From Oscillospiraceae bacterium (GTDB lineage: Bacteria > Bacillota > Clostridia > Oscillospirales > Oscillospiraceae): a stretch of DNA of 17,071 nucleotides. Positions 6,486-13,926 of this stretch are shown one piece after another (position 1 is the stretch's first letter; each line of letters starts with the position of its first letter). Under the pieces are notes generated by a model. That model was given only the letters and a program-made list of their open reading frames with translations, made no database searches and was not told where the DNA came from. The stretch is taken from the NCBI GenBank assembly GCA_016292445.1, contig JAEDIN010000024.1, positions 1 to 17,071 on the forward strand, in the 5' to 3' direction. The position numbers and the translations under genes were made by a program.

Positions 6486-8252
6486 TCAGAACGGCCAGGA
6501 GGGCAGCCATTTTAAAAGCCTCGTTGCAAGTTCGGAGTTAACGGGCTGACCGGACAAAACGGGGTAAAACACCGCAAACAGGATGAGCGACAGCGCCGTC
6601 AGGCCGTAAACATTTGTACGCCAATATTTTGTGCCGGTGCGCATAAGTGCAAACACCCGGCACAAGGCAAGCGTCAGGAATACCGCCGAGGGAAAGTAGT
6701 GGTATTCAAAGGTAGTGCGTGTAATGAACACCCAAGGCAGCAATTGAGCAAGGTAGCCGATGACGATGAATGCCGACGGCTTATCGCGGCGCACAATTGC
6801 GAGGTATGCGCATAGAAACACGGCGACGAGCCCAGCCCAGCATAGCACGGGATTTAAAAATGCGCCGAAGGAGGAACGACTTCCGTCGTTAAAGTACAAC
6901 AGATAATACAAAATCGGTCTTATATCCAGCACCCACTGATACCAGCGCGAGGAGTAGGGGTGCTCCGAGTGAACGCCGGAGTGGTAGGTAAACATGAATT
7001 TCTGATTTTCTATAACGATATCGGCATAATCCTTGGTGAAGAACATCCCGACGCCGTGCATGCCGCTTGCTGTTGCGTATGCAAAGTAGCTCACATAGTA
7101 GACAAGGCAGGGAACTGCAATGAAAAACACGAGGCAGAACAGACAGTTTTTGATAAACTGCCAAACACCGCAGTTATCCTTTAGCCTGCCTATCCGGTAT
7201 ATCAGCCATATCACCGCGAGGCCTGCACCGGCATAGAAGCAGGTCCATTTGCAGGCAATGCCTATGCCGAAAAATACACCCGACAGCGCAAGATGTCGCA
7301 GTCTTCCGCTGTTTACATACAAGTACATAAACAGGTACATCAGCAGGATAAAAAACACTGCATAGGTGTCAATCGTTGCGATGCGTGTCTGCGTATAGTG
7401 CATGAAATCAAAGGCGAATATCGCGGTTCCGCAGGCAGGTACGGCAATGCCGCCGAACATTTTCTTTAGAAGCGTGTACAAAACGGGCAGCATGCCTATG
7501 CCGAACACAACTCCGGAAAATCGCCAGCCGAAGGGGGTCATGCCGAAAAGCTTTATGCCGATGGCAATGATGAGCTTTCCGAGCGGCGGATGGGATATCT
7601 CATAGGGGTAAACACCCTGAATGTGCTCGTATGCCGTTCTTGCGTGGTAAATCTCATCAAAATATGTGCTGTTGAGGTAATACTGGTAATCCGGAACTAC
7701 GCTCTGCTCATCGCACAGCTCGATTGCATCGGTGCGGTATTTCAGAAGCTCGCCGTTTTCGTCCTCTACGGCGACCTCGCCGAGATACAGTCCGTCATTT
7801 GCGCAAATGCGGATATATCTTGTCTGTGCGTCAATGCCGTCAACAAACTCGGCACTTATCCACTTAAACAACGCCGCATAGTCCTGACTAAGCTCAGCCG
7901 CTTTGTACCAATATTCGCCGTCGTGGGAGTATTCGAGCGTATATGAGCCGGTGCCAAGACCGTCGTAGAACATAACAGACGACACCGTCTGCTCGCTTTC
8001 GAGATCAAGCACGACACTTTCTCCGGACTCAAAGCGGTGGAAGCTCTGAGGAGCATTTGTATCGCCGAGATTATAAAACGCGACTGCCGAGTATAAGATT
8101 ACAATAAGACCAAGTGTGAGCGCGTCGCGCTTATTAAAGCTGCGGCGGCCGCAGGAATTTAGCTCGGCTCTGCCCGGAGCGGGACAGCCTAAATAAAAAA
8201 GCAGGATAAACAGTGCGATTATAATGGGAAAAACAATAGTCAGACCGTTCAA
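6486..8252 (-). CDS. Protein O-mannosyltransferase-like (GT39) membrane enzyme with discoidin-like domain
   Basis: This large polytopic protein is of the PMT/GT39 (GT-C) type, which transfers sugar from a polyprenyl-phosphate donor to secreted substrates. The first outside loop has the expected acidic pair in YFDEIYHARTAYEH and the SHPPLGK motif (about 216-226 of the 588-residue form). Multiple membrane helices follow. Between the first helices and the DE loop lies a soluble domain of about 110 residues with discoidin/F5-8C features: VVLDL...SSVMFYDG, YTLEYSHDGEYWYKA, RYIRIC and LGEVAVEDENG. The frame opens at ATG 8285, but that codon coincides with the predicted transcription start. GGGGAGG precedes TTG at 8250-8252 by about 7 nt, so I use the TTG. 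The acceptor is unknown. Confidence 0.85.
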   Translation of the reverse strand: MNGLTIVFPIIIALFILLFYLGCPAPGRAELNSCGRRSFNKRDALTLGLIVILYSAVAFYNLGDTNAPQSFHRFESGESVVLDLESEQTVSSVMFYDGLGTGSYTLEYSHDGEYWYKAAELSQDYAALFKWISAEFVDGIDAQTRYIRICANDGLYLGEVAVEDENGELLKYRTDAIELCDEQSVVPDYQYYLNSTYFDEIYHARTAYEHIQGVYPYEISHPPLGKLIIAIGIKLFGMTPFGWRFSGVVFGIGMLPVLYTLLKKMFGGIAVPACGTAIFAFDFMHYTQTRIATIDTYAVFFILLMYLFMYLYVNSGRLRHLALSGVFFGIGIACKWTCFYAGAGLAVIWLIYRIGRLKDNCGVWQFIKNCLFCLVFFIAVPCLVYYVSYFAYATASGMHGVGMFFTKDYADIVIENQKFMFTYHSGVHSEHPYSSRWYQWVLDIRPILYYLLYFNDGSRSSFGAFLNPVLCWAGLVAVFLCAYLAIVRRDKPSAFIVIGYLAQLLPWVFITRTTFEYHYFPSAVFLTLALCRVFALMRTGTKYWRTNVYGLTALSLILFAVFYPVLSGQPVNSELATRLLKWLPSWPF

Positions 8253-8291
8253 AGCCGCCACCTCCCCGAATAATTTAATCATCACATGGAA

Positions 8292-8320
8292 AGTTTAACC
8301 CAACAAATAAAAATTTTCAA
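8292..8320 (-). promoter_or_regulatory. Promoter of the mannosyltransferase-like gene
   Basis: On the minus strand TTGAAA (8315-8320) and TAAACT (8292-8297) are separated by 17 nt. The start would be near 8285, which places the GGGGAGG ribosome site and the TTG start at 8252 inside a normal short leader. It is divergent from the rny promoter. Confidence 0.7.
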
Positions 8321-8339
8321 TAGTAAAAGGCGAGGACAC

Positions 8340-8368
8340 TTGACATAACACCATATTCGGGATAAAAT
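8340..8368 (+). promoter_or_regulatory. Sigma-A promoter of rny
   Basis: On the plus strand a perfect TTGACA (8340-8345) and TAAAAT (8363-8368) are 17 nt apart. The predicted start near 8375 gives rny an unusually long leader of about 150 nt. Confidence 0.85.
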
Positions 8369-8375
8369 AAATCGG

Positions 8376-8525
8376 ATAATATTTAAGGTGCCGGGGAGGC
8401 ATCTTCAAGATATTAGTGTTCAATTCTACGGACGGATACGCTTGATGGTCCGTCTTCCCTTAGATTTACCACAGCATTACAAACCACCGCAAAATTCTAA
8501 AAGAATGGAGGTGTGTTTACTTTCT
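8376..8525 (+). promoter_or_regulatory. Long structured 5' leader of rny
   Basis: The leader opens with a hairpin, AAGGTGCC (8385-8392), loop GGGGA, GGCATCTT (8398-8405), 8 bp with one G-U. A second candidate stem is ACGGAC/GTCCGT around 8430-8455. The frame is open upstream of the rny start, but the extra 46 residues have no RNase Y character and no ribosome site. The only good site, GGAGGTG, lies at 8505-8511. The leader may control rny mRNA stability; this is inference. Confidence 0.45.
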
Positions 8526-10067
8526 ATGGATTTATGGATAGCAATCGTTTTAATTGTTTTAGCTTTTGCAGCAGCATTTATTTTAGGTATAACTTACCGT
8601 AAAAAAGTCGCGGAACGCGAAATAATGAGTGCGGAGGATGAAGCAAAGCGAATTATAAATGATGCCATAAAAAACGCCGAGAGCAAAAAGCGTGAAGCTC
8701 TCGTCGAGGCAAAGGAAGAAATACACAAAAACCGCGCGGAGTATGAGCGCGAGGAAAAGGCACGCCGTGCCGACCTGCAGAAGCAGGAAAGAAGACTTCA
8801 GCAAAAGGAAGAAAATCTTGACAGAAAGACAGATTCTCTTGAACGCAAGAATGAATCCTTAGCGCAGAAGATATCAGCGGTCGAGGCCCAGCAGGCCGAG
8901 ATCGCACTCATCAAGAAAAGCCAGCTCGAAATGCTCGAAAAGGTTTCGGGCTACACTGTTGAGGAGGCCAAGGCTTACCTCATCAACGCCCTGAAGGACG
9001 AAGTTACGCATGAAATGGCCGTCAAGGTCAAGGAGATCGAGGCACAGTACAAGGAAGAAGCCGAGGAACGTGCAAGAGAGATCATCGTCACCGCTATTCA
9101 GCGCTGCGCCGCAGATCATGCAAGCGAAGTCACCGTCTCCGTCGTACCTCTCCCCAACGACGAGATGAAGGGCCGCATCATCGGCCGTGAGGGCCGCAAC
9201 ATCCGCAGCATCGAAACTCTTACCGGATGTGACCTTATTATCGATGACACCCCCGAGGCGATAACCGTCTCCAGCTTTGACCCCGTTCGCCGTGAGGTTG
9301 CACGCCTTGCCCTTGAAAAGCTCATTGCCGACGGAAGAATCCATCCGGCACGCATCGAGGAAATGGTCGCCAAGGCCCAGAAGGAAGTCAACGCAACCAT
9401 TAAGGCCGAGGGTGAAAGAGCCGTGTTTGAAACTAATATCCACGGCTTGAATCAGGAGATAATCAAGCTCCTCGGTCGCATGAAGTATCGTACCAGCTAC
9501 GGTCAGAATGTGCTTAACCACTCTATCGAGGTTTCGCATATCGCAGGTCTTATCGCCGCCGAGCTCGGTGTTGATGTCAACACCGCAAAGCGCGCAGGCC
9601 TCCTGCACGATATCGGCAAGTCTATCGACCATGAGGTCGAGGGCAGCCATGTCACCATCGGCGTTGATATCTGCAAGAAGTACAAGGAAAGCGAAGCCGT
9701 TATCCACGCTATCGAAGCCCACCACGGCGATGTTGAGCCCCGCACGGTCGTTGCCTGCATAGTTCAGGCAGCCGATGCGATAAGCGCCTCCAGACCCGGT
9801 GCAAGGCGCGAGAACATCGAAAACTATGTCAAGCGCCTTGAAAAGCTTGAGGAGATATCCAAGAGCTTCCCGGGCATTGCAGGCAGCTACGCAATTCAGG
9901 CAGGTCGCGAGATCCGCGTCATGGTAAAGCCCGAGGAAGTGCCCGAGGATAAAATGGTGCTTCTTGCCCGTGACATCGCAAAGAAGATCGAGGAGGAGCT
10001 GACCTATCCCGGTCAGATCAAGGTTCATGTTCTGCGCGAGACCAAGGCTGTTGAATACGCAAAGTAA
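8526..10067 (+). CDS. rny: Ribonuclease Y
   Basis: This membrane-anchored endoribonuclease initiates mRNA decay in Firmicutes as part of a degradosome-like assembly. From the ATG at 8526 the protein is 513 residues, the usual family size. Features in order are an N-terminal membrane helix (about 3-23), a long charged coiled coil (about 28-135), a KH RNA-binding domain with GRIIGREGRN (217-226), and an HD phosphohydrolase domain with LLHDIGK (His361, Asp362). I chose this ATG because the transmembrane segment starts directly after it, although the GGAGGTG site is 14 nt away, which is long. The gene is monocistronic between the promoter at 8340 and the terminator at 10079. All catalytic residues appear intact. 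Confidence 0.97.
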   Translation: MDLWIAIVLIVLAFAAAFILGITYRKKVAEREIMSAEDEAKRIINDAIKNAESKKREALVEAKEEIHKNRAEYEREEKARRADLQKQERRLQQKEENLDRKTDSLERKNESLAQKISAVEAQQAEIALIKKSQLEMLEKVSGYTVEEAKAYLINALKDEVTHEMAVKVKEIEAQYKEEAEERAREIIVTAIQRCAADHASEVTVSVVPLPNDEMKGRIIGREGRNIRSIETLTGCDLIIDDTPEAITVSSFDPVRREVARLALEKLIADGRIHPARIEEMVAKAQKEVNATIKAEGERAVFETNIHGLNQEIIKLLGRMKYRTSYGQNVLNHSIEVSHIAGLIAAELGVDVNTAKRAGLLHDIGKSIDHEVEGSHVTIGVDICKKYKESEAVIHAIEAHHGDVEPRTVVACIVQAADAISASRPGARRENIENYVKRLEKLEEISKSFPGIAGSYAIQAGREIRVMVKPEEVPEDKMVLLARDIAKKIEEELTYPGQIKVHVLRETKAVEYAK

Positions 10068-10078
10068 ACTATAAATCA

Positions 10079-10110
10079 AAAATCCGGTAACCGCACGGTT
10101 ACCGGATTTT
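10079..10110. terminator. Bidirectional terminator between rny and the decarboxylase operon
   Basis: A perfect 14-bp stem (10079-10092 with 10097-10110) with loop GCAC has A-rich 5' and T-rich 3' sides, so it works on both strands. It lies 11 nt after the rny stop and 13 nt after the end of the decarboxylase beta subunit gene on the other strand. Confidence 0.93.
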
Positions 10111-10123
10111 CTTATGCTTGTTA

Positions 10124-11347
10124 TCAGCCGCCGAATATTGACAGAAGGAAGCCGGCTGCGATTGCCGAGCCGATGACGCCTGCAACATTGGGGCCCATTG
10201 CGTGCATGAGCAGATAGTTGCTCTTGTTATACTTTTTCGCGACATCCTGCGATACGCGGGCAGCCATCGGAACGGCGGAAACGCCTGCAGAACCGATGAG
10301 GGGATTTATCCTGCCGCCGGAAAGGCGGTACATGACCCTGCCGCCAAAAAGGCCGCCGATGGTTGATATCATGAAGGATACAAGACCCAGCCCGATTATC
10401 ATGAGAGTTTTCCAGTTCAGGAAGCTCTGTGCGACCATGGTAGCGCCCACGGAGGTGGCGAGGAAAATGGTTACAATGTTCATAAGAGCGTTCTGCGCGG
10501 TGTCTGAAAGCCTGTCGGTCACGCCGCACTCACGGAAGAGGTTTCCGAGCATAAGGCAGCCGATGAGCGGAGCAGTCGAGGGCAGAAGCAGAATGACAAA
10601 GGTTGCAACAACGATGGGGAAAATGATTTTTTCCTTTTTTGAAACCTCGCGGGTCTGCTCCATCTTGACCTTGCGCATTTTCTCGGTGGTCATCAGCTTC
10701 ATGAGCGGCGGCTGAATCATGGGAATGAGAGCCATATATGAATATGCCGCTATTGCGATAGGACCGAGCAGCTGGGGTGCAAGCTTTGAGGTGAGGTAAA
10801 TTGCAGTCGGACCGTCGGCACCGCCGATGATGCCGATGGACGCCGCTTCCGGACCTGTGAAGCCTATGCAAATTGCAAGGAAGAAGGCGAGGAACACGCC
10901 GAGCTGTGCCGCAGCGCCCAAAAGCAGGCTCTTGGGGTTGGCAAGCAGAGGACCAAAGTCGGTCATCGCGCCGACACCGAGGAAAATCAGCGAGGGATAA
11001 ATGCCGGCTTTGACGCCGATATAGAAAAAGTCGAGCAGACCGGCGTTGCTCATTATGTGACCGTAGCTGTGATAGTAGGGGCTTGTCTCATCCAGAAACG
11101 CCGCCCACAATTCCGGGTGGTACAAAGCGTTTTCGCCTTGACCTACAAAGTAGCTGAGGTTTGTCAAAAGACAGCCGAAGGCAATGCCGCAAAGCAGCAG
11201 CGGCTCATACTTCTTGACTATACCGAGATACAGCAGCGCGAAGGCAAGCAGTACCATAATAAGGTTCTTCCAGCCGCCGTCAGTGATGAAAAAGGAAGCA
11301 AAGCCGGACTCCATCACAAGCTTTTGGAGCGAATCGAGAATATTCAT
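10124..11347 (-). CDS. oadB: Sodium-translocating decarboxylase, beta subunit (membrane pump)
   Basis: This 407-residue polytopic protein is the OadB/MmdB/GcdB subunit, which decarboxylates carboxybiotin and exports sodium ions. Highly conserved signatures are present: GVGAMTDFGPLLANP (125-138), IGIIGGADGPTAIYL (171-185) with the key aspartate Asp178, INPLIGSAGVSAVPMAARVS, and LLMHAMGPNVAGVIGSAIAAG at the C-terminus. The ATG at 11345-11347 is preceded by AAGGAGG at 6 nt and lies 11 nt after the biotin carrier gene. It is the last gene of the operon before the terminator at 10079. The beta subunit alone does not tell oxaloacetate, methylmalonyl-CoA and glutaconyl-CoA pumps apart; the alpha subunit in this operon points to oxaloacetate. 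Confidence 0.96.
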   Translation of the reverse strand: MNILDSLQKLVMESGFASFFITDGGWKNLIMVLLAFALLYLGIVKKYEPLLLCGIAFGCLLTNLSYFVGQGENALYHPELWAAFLDETSPYYHSYGHIMSNAGLLDFFYIGVKAGIYPSLIFLGVGAMTDFGPLLANPKSLLLGAAAQLGVFLAFFLAICIGFTGPEAASIGIIGGADGPTAIYLTSKLAPQLLGPIAIAAYSYMALIPMIQPPLMKLMTTEKMRKVKMEQTREVSKKEKIIFPIVVATFVILLLPSTAPLIGCLMLGNLFRECGVTDRLSDTAQNALMNIVTIFLATSVGATMVAQSFLNWKTLMIIGLGLVSFMISTIGGLFGGRVMYRLSGGRINPLIGSAGVSAVPMAARVSQDVAKKYNKSNYLLMHAMGPNVAGVIGSAIAAGFLLSIFGG

Positions 11348-11358
11348 CCGCAGCCTCC

Positions 11359-11751
11359 TTATGCAATGACGATAAGAGGAGCTCCGGTTTCGACAACCGC
11401 ACCCTTGGAGACAATTATTTGAGCGATCGTGCCGGATTTGGGAGCGACGACCTCATTTTCCATCTTCATAGCCTCGAGAATGAGCAGAGCGTCGCCCTCG
11501 TTGACCTTTTGACCGAGGGAGACATTTATCTTGAGAATGTTGCCGGGCATGGGGCTTTTTACGACCTCGCCGGCAGCAACGGAGACAGCAGGTGCGGCGG
11601 CAGCAGCGGCAGCAGCGGGGGCTGCGGCAACGGGAGCAGCCGGAGCAATGGGAGCGGGTGCGTAAGCCTCATACTCGTCTATGAGCATGGCCTGACCTGC
11701 CTCGACCTCGACCTCGTAGGTTCTGTTATTCAAAGTTACCTTATACTTCAT
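11359..11751 (-). CDS. Biotin carboxyl carrier subunit of the decarboxylase
   Basis: The 130-residue protein carries the carboxyl group from the carboxyltransferase to the membrane pump. Residues 1-30 are a short N-terminal region, 31-60 form an Ala/Pro-rich flexible linker, and 64-130 are the biotinyl domain with the EAMKMEN motif (Lys96 is the biotinylation site). Its ATG (11749-11751) lies inside the preceding gene, with an 11-nt overlap, and the AAGGAGG site is within that gene's coding sequence, so translation is coupled. It corresponds to the gamma subunit of glutaconyl-CoA or methylmalonyl-CoA decarboxylases, or to the detached C-terminal domain of OadA. Confidence 0.95.
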   Translation of the reverse strand: MKYKVTLNNRTYEVEVEAGQAMLIDEYEAYAPAPIAPAAPVAAAPAAAAAAAAPAVSVAAGEVVKSPMPGNILKINVSLGQKVNEGDALLILEAMKMENEVVAPKSGTIAQIIVSKGAVVETGAPLIVIA

Positions 11752-12076
11752 CGTCCTTGACCTCCTTGATGGAAATAAAGCGGAGTTCGTTTATGGGCTT
11801 GCCGAGAGCGTCTGCAACGATAGCCATTATCATTGCCGCGTCTCTGGGATCGGTGTCATACAGCTTCAGCTCACCCGCAGCACCGGGTGCAGGCTCCGGA
11901 GTTTTTTCGACAGCCGGAGCGGCGGGGACGGGCTCAGCCTTGGCTTTTGATGTCATCACCTTGCCAACGAGCATGACAACGAACATCAAAAGCACCAAAC
12001 CGGAGAATACGACAAGGTAGCCCAAAATTGCGGTCATGCCGGCGTCACCGACGGACATATTGATAAGCTCGTTCAT
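11741..12076 (-). CDS. oadG: OadG-family small membrane subunit of the decarboxylase
   Basis: The 111-residue protein has one N-terminal membrane helix at about 15-38, a Pro/Ala/Glu-rich linker at about 47-68, and a C-terminal segment (DPRDAAMIMAIVADALGKPINELRFISIKEV) typical of the OadG/delta subunit family. This subunit holds the cytoplasmic carboxyltransferase and the membrane pump together. The ATG follows GGAGG at about 7 nt and lies 12 nt after the alpha subunit stop. The last 11 nt overlap the biotin carrier gene. Confidence 0.9.
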   Translation of the reverse strand: MNELINMSVGDAGMTAILGYLVVFSGLVLLMFVVMLVGKVMTSKAKAEPVPAAPAVEKTPEPAPGAAGELKLYDTDPRDAAMIMAIVADALGKPINELRFISIKEVKDDEV

Positions 12077-12088
12077 AAGACCGCCTCC

Positions 12089-13471
12089 TTATGCCTCGGT
12101 GATGGTGTAGCGAACCACCTTTTCTTCGCGCTCACGGCGTGCTTCAAAGAAGTTTTCGGCAACCTGCGGGAAGGCAATGTAGCTAAGCACATCCTCCTCG
12201 CAGCGCGCGTCATTTCCGAGATGCTCGGCTGCCTTTTCGTAAACATCGGTGGGCAGAGTGTCGGCATAGCGACCCTCGACGGGCTTTTCGTCGCCAAGAA
12301 TCTTTTCTCTGACGGTTTCATCGATAGGTGCGGGGGTCTTGCCGTATTCGCCGCGGCAATATGCTTTAAGCTCAGCGCCGACATTCTTGTACCGCTCACC
12401 GGCAAGCACATTCTGCACTGCCTGCGAGCCGATTATCTGACTTGTCGGTGTGACGAGGGGAGGATAGCCCATATCCTTGCGGACACGGGGAGTTTCGGCG
12501 AGCGCCTCGTCAAATTTGTCAAGAGCGTTCATCATCTTTAGCTGGCTAAGCAGATTTGAGAGCATACCGCCGGGTATCTGATAGGTCAGGCACTGGGTGT
12601 CGGTGGACATCGAGATGGGGTTGAGAGTGCCGTCAGCGATGTATTCGTTGCGGAGGGGCTTAAAGAAGTCCGCCATTTCGATGAGTACCTTTTCATCAAG
12701 TCCGGTATCAAAGCCCAGCTCTTTAAACACATAATTGAGCGTCTCGGTCGCAGGCTGCGAGGTGCCGCCGGAAAACGGCGAGACGGCAGTATCAATGACA
12801 TCGGCACCGGCCTCAACCGCCTTGAGATAGGTCATGAAAGCAAGACCGGTCGTGGAGTGGGTGTGTACCACAACGGGCAGGTCAACGGCATCCTTAATGC
12901 CGGAGACGAGGTCATACGCGCTCTGAGGACTCATAATGCCTGCCATATCCTTGATGCAGATGGAGCTTACGCCCATCTGTTTGAGCTCGTTGACAAGCTC
13001 AACATACTTTGCAATGGTGTGCACGGGACTCGTAGTGTAGGATATTGCACCCGAGGCCTCTGCACCCTGCTTGACGGTCTCTTCAATAGCGACCTTGAGG
13101 TTTGTCGGGTCGTTGAGTGCGTCAAAAATTCGTATAATGTCAATGCCGTTTTTGACCGAGCAGCGGACAAATCTGCGCACCACATCGTCGGGATAATGCT
13201 TGTAGCCGAGAATGTTCTGGCCGCGCAGCAGCATTTGCAGCTTGGTGTTGGGCATTTTTGCGCGTATCTTGCGCAGTCGTTCCCATGGGTCTTCATTGAG
13301 ATAGCGCAGGCAAACATCAAAGGTCGCGCCGCCCCAGCATTCCACGGAATAAAAGCCCGCCTTGTCGATTGTTTCAAGGATAGGCTCAAACTTGTCATAG
13401 GGGAGTCTGGTGGCGATGAGAGACTGGTTTGCGTCACGCAATACGGTTTCCGTAAACTGAATTTTTTTCAT
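12089..13471 (-). CDS. oadA: Oxaloacetate decarboxylase / pyruvate carboxylase-type alpha subunit (carboxyltransferase)
   Basis: The 460-residue cytoplasmic enzyme moves the carboxyl group from oxaloacetate to biotin. It has the DRE-TIM/PYC-type carboxyltransferase barrel: TVLRDANQSL (9-18, metal ligand Asp13), CWGGATFDVCLRYL (45-58), RGQNILGY (83-90), the active-site lysine in CIKDMAG (Lys174), and VHTHSTTG (202-209, metal-binding His203 and His205). The conserved C-terminal carboxylase domain follows. The protein stops where OadA of enterobacteria continues into a linker and biotinyl domain; here that domain is a separate gene in the same operon. ATG 13469-13471 follows GGGAGG at 6 nt. The substrate is oxaloacetate by homology; methylmalonyl-CoA is unlikely because that enzyme uses a different carboxyltransferase fold. 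Confidence 0.93.
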   Translation of the reverse strand: MKKIQFTETVLRDANQSLIATRLPYDKFEPILETIDKAGFYSVECWGGATFDVCLRYLNEDPWERLRKIRAKMPNTKLQMLLRGQNILGYKHYPDDVVRRFVRCSVKNGIDIIRIFDALNDPTNLKVAIEETVKQGAEASGAISYTTSPVHTIAKYVELVNELKQMGVSSICIKDMAGIMSPQSAYDLVSGIKDAVDLPVVVHTHSTTGLAFMTYLKAVEAGADVIDTAVSPFSGGTSQPATETLNYVFKELGFDTGLDEKVLIEMADFFKPLRNEYIADGTLNPISMSTDTQCLTYQIPGGMLSNLLSQLKMMNALDKFDEALAETPRVRKDMGYPPLVTPTSQIIGSQAVQNVLAGERYKNVGAELKAYCRGEYGKTPAPIDETVREKILGDEKPVEGRYADTLPTDVYEKAAEHLGNDARCEEDVLSYIAFPQVAENFFEARREREEKVVRYTITEA

Positions 13472-13535
13472 TTTTTCCTCCCGTAAGCTTGATTGTTAGC
13501 AGAATAACATACTTTTTTCCCTAAAGATATAGCTT

Positions 13536-13560
13536 TTGTCGACAATTAATAGTTTATTAA
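13536..13560. promoter_or_regulatory. Possible operator upstream of oadA
   Basis: Between the terminator at 13581 and oadA lies a perfect 10-bp palindrome TTGTCGACAA (13536-13545), directly adjacent to an AT-rich inverted repeat ATTAATA-gtt-TATTAAT. This looks like a regulator-binding site, but it matches no operator I know with certainty. I could not find a convincing -35/-10 pair for oadA in this interval. Confidence 0.35.
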
Positions 13561-13580
13561 TATTTTTTGAAAAATAATGA

Positions 13581-13610
13581 AAAAAGGAGAAGATTTGACT
13601 TCTCCTTTTT
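13581..13610 (-). terminator. Terminator of the PBP operon
   Basis: On the minus strand a 12-bp perfect stem (13581-13592 with 13599-13610) with a 6-nt loop is followed by a U run. It begins 8 nt after the stop codon of the 93-residue protein gene and insulates the downstream oad operon. Confidence 0.9.
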
Positions 13611-13617
13611 CAATTGT

Positions 13618-13899
13618 TTATGAATTGAGGGCTCTTTCAAGCCACACGCTTGCAACATCCATAGCCGCCCAGAAGCCGTCTTTTTCGCTTTTCTTGACAA
13701 CGCGGTCTCTCGACTTGATGGAGGGGTCGGTGAGCTGAAGCTGCAGCGATACCTTGGTCGCCACATCAAGGTCCTTGACCTTTTTGGTTTCCATTATCTG
13801 AAGCATGATTATATATTTGTCACTCATGCTGCCGTAGTAAACGATGTTGCCGGCACGCTGAAGGGGATGCCCCTTATATTCCAAAGGTTTATTTGCCAA
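13618..13899 (-). CDS. Conserved-looking 93-residue protein of unknown function, coupled to PBP
   Basis: The protein is soluble, with no signal or membrane segment, and charged. An N-terminal part has GNIVYYGSMSDKYIIMLQI, predicted as beta strands. The middle is rich in Lys/Asp (ETKKVKDLDVATKV and QLQLTDPSIKSRDRVVKKSEKDG), and the end is a helix (GFWAAMDVASVWLERALNS). I recognise no functional domain, only a general likeness to uncharacterised Clostridia proteins. The frame opens at TTG 13920, but AGGAGG lies inside that extension and precedes TTG 13897-13899 by 8 nt, so I use the inner TTG (MANKPLEYKG...). It starts 27 nt after the PBP stop and ends at the shared terminator, so it is co-transcribed with the PBP. 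Confidence 0.82.
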   Translation of the reverse strand: MANKPLEYKGHPLQRAGNIVYYGSMSDKYIIMLQIMETKKVKDLDVATKVSLQLQLTDPSIKSRDRVVKKSEKDGFWAAMDVASVWLERALNS

Positions 13900-13926
13900 A
13901 TTTGTATCCTCCTGATTCAAAATTGC

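Noticed and set aside
8388..8525. 46-residue N-terminal extension of RNase Y
   Set aside because: The extension has no ribosome site and would put charged sequence before the membrane anchor. The segment is better read as mRNA leader.
8874..10079. 401-codon open frame on the minus strand opposite rny
   Set aside because: It is antisense to the conserved KH and HD domains of RNase Y. Its composition reflects the complement of rny codons.
12857..13486. 209-codon plus-strand frame opposite oadA
   Set aside because: It is a shadow of the oadA frame. The minus-strand protein has all the carboxyltransferase motifs.
13455..13490. Similarity of AAGCTTACGGGAGG before oadA to the repeat arm AAGCTGACGGGAG
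   Set aside because: The match is short and is accounted for by the oadA ribosome site GGGAGG; no inverted partner lies nearby.
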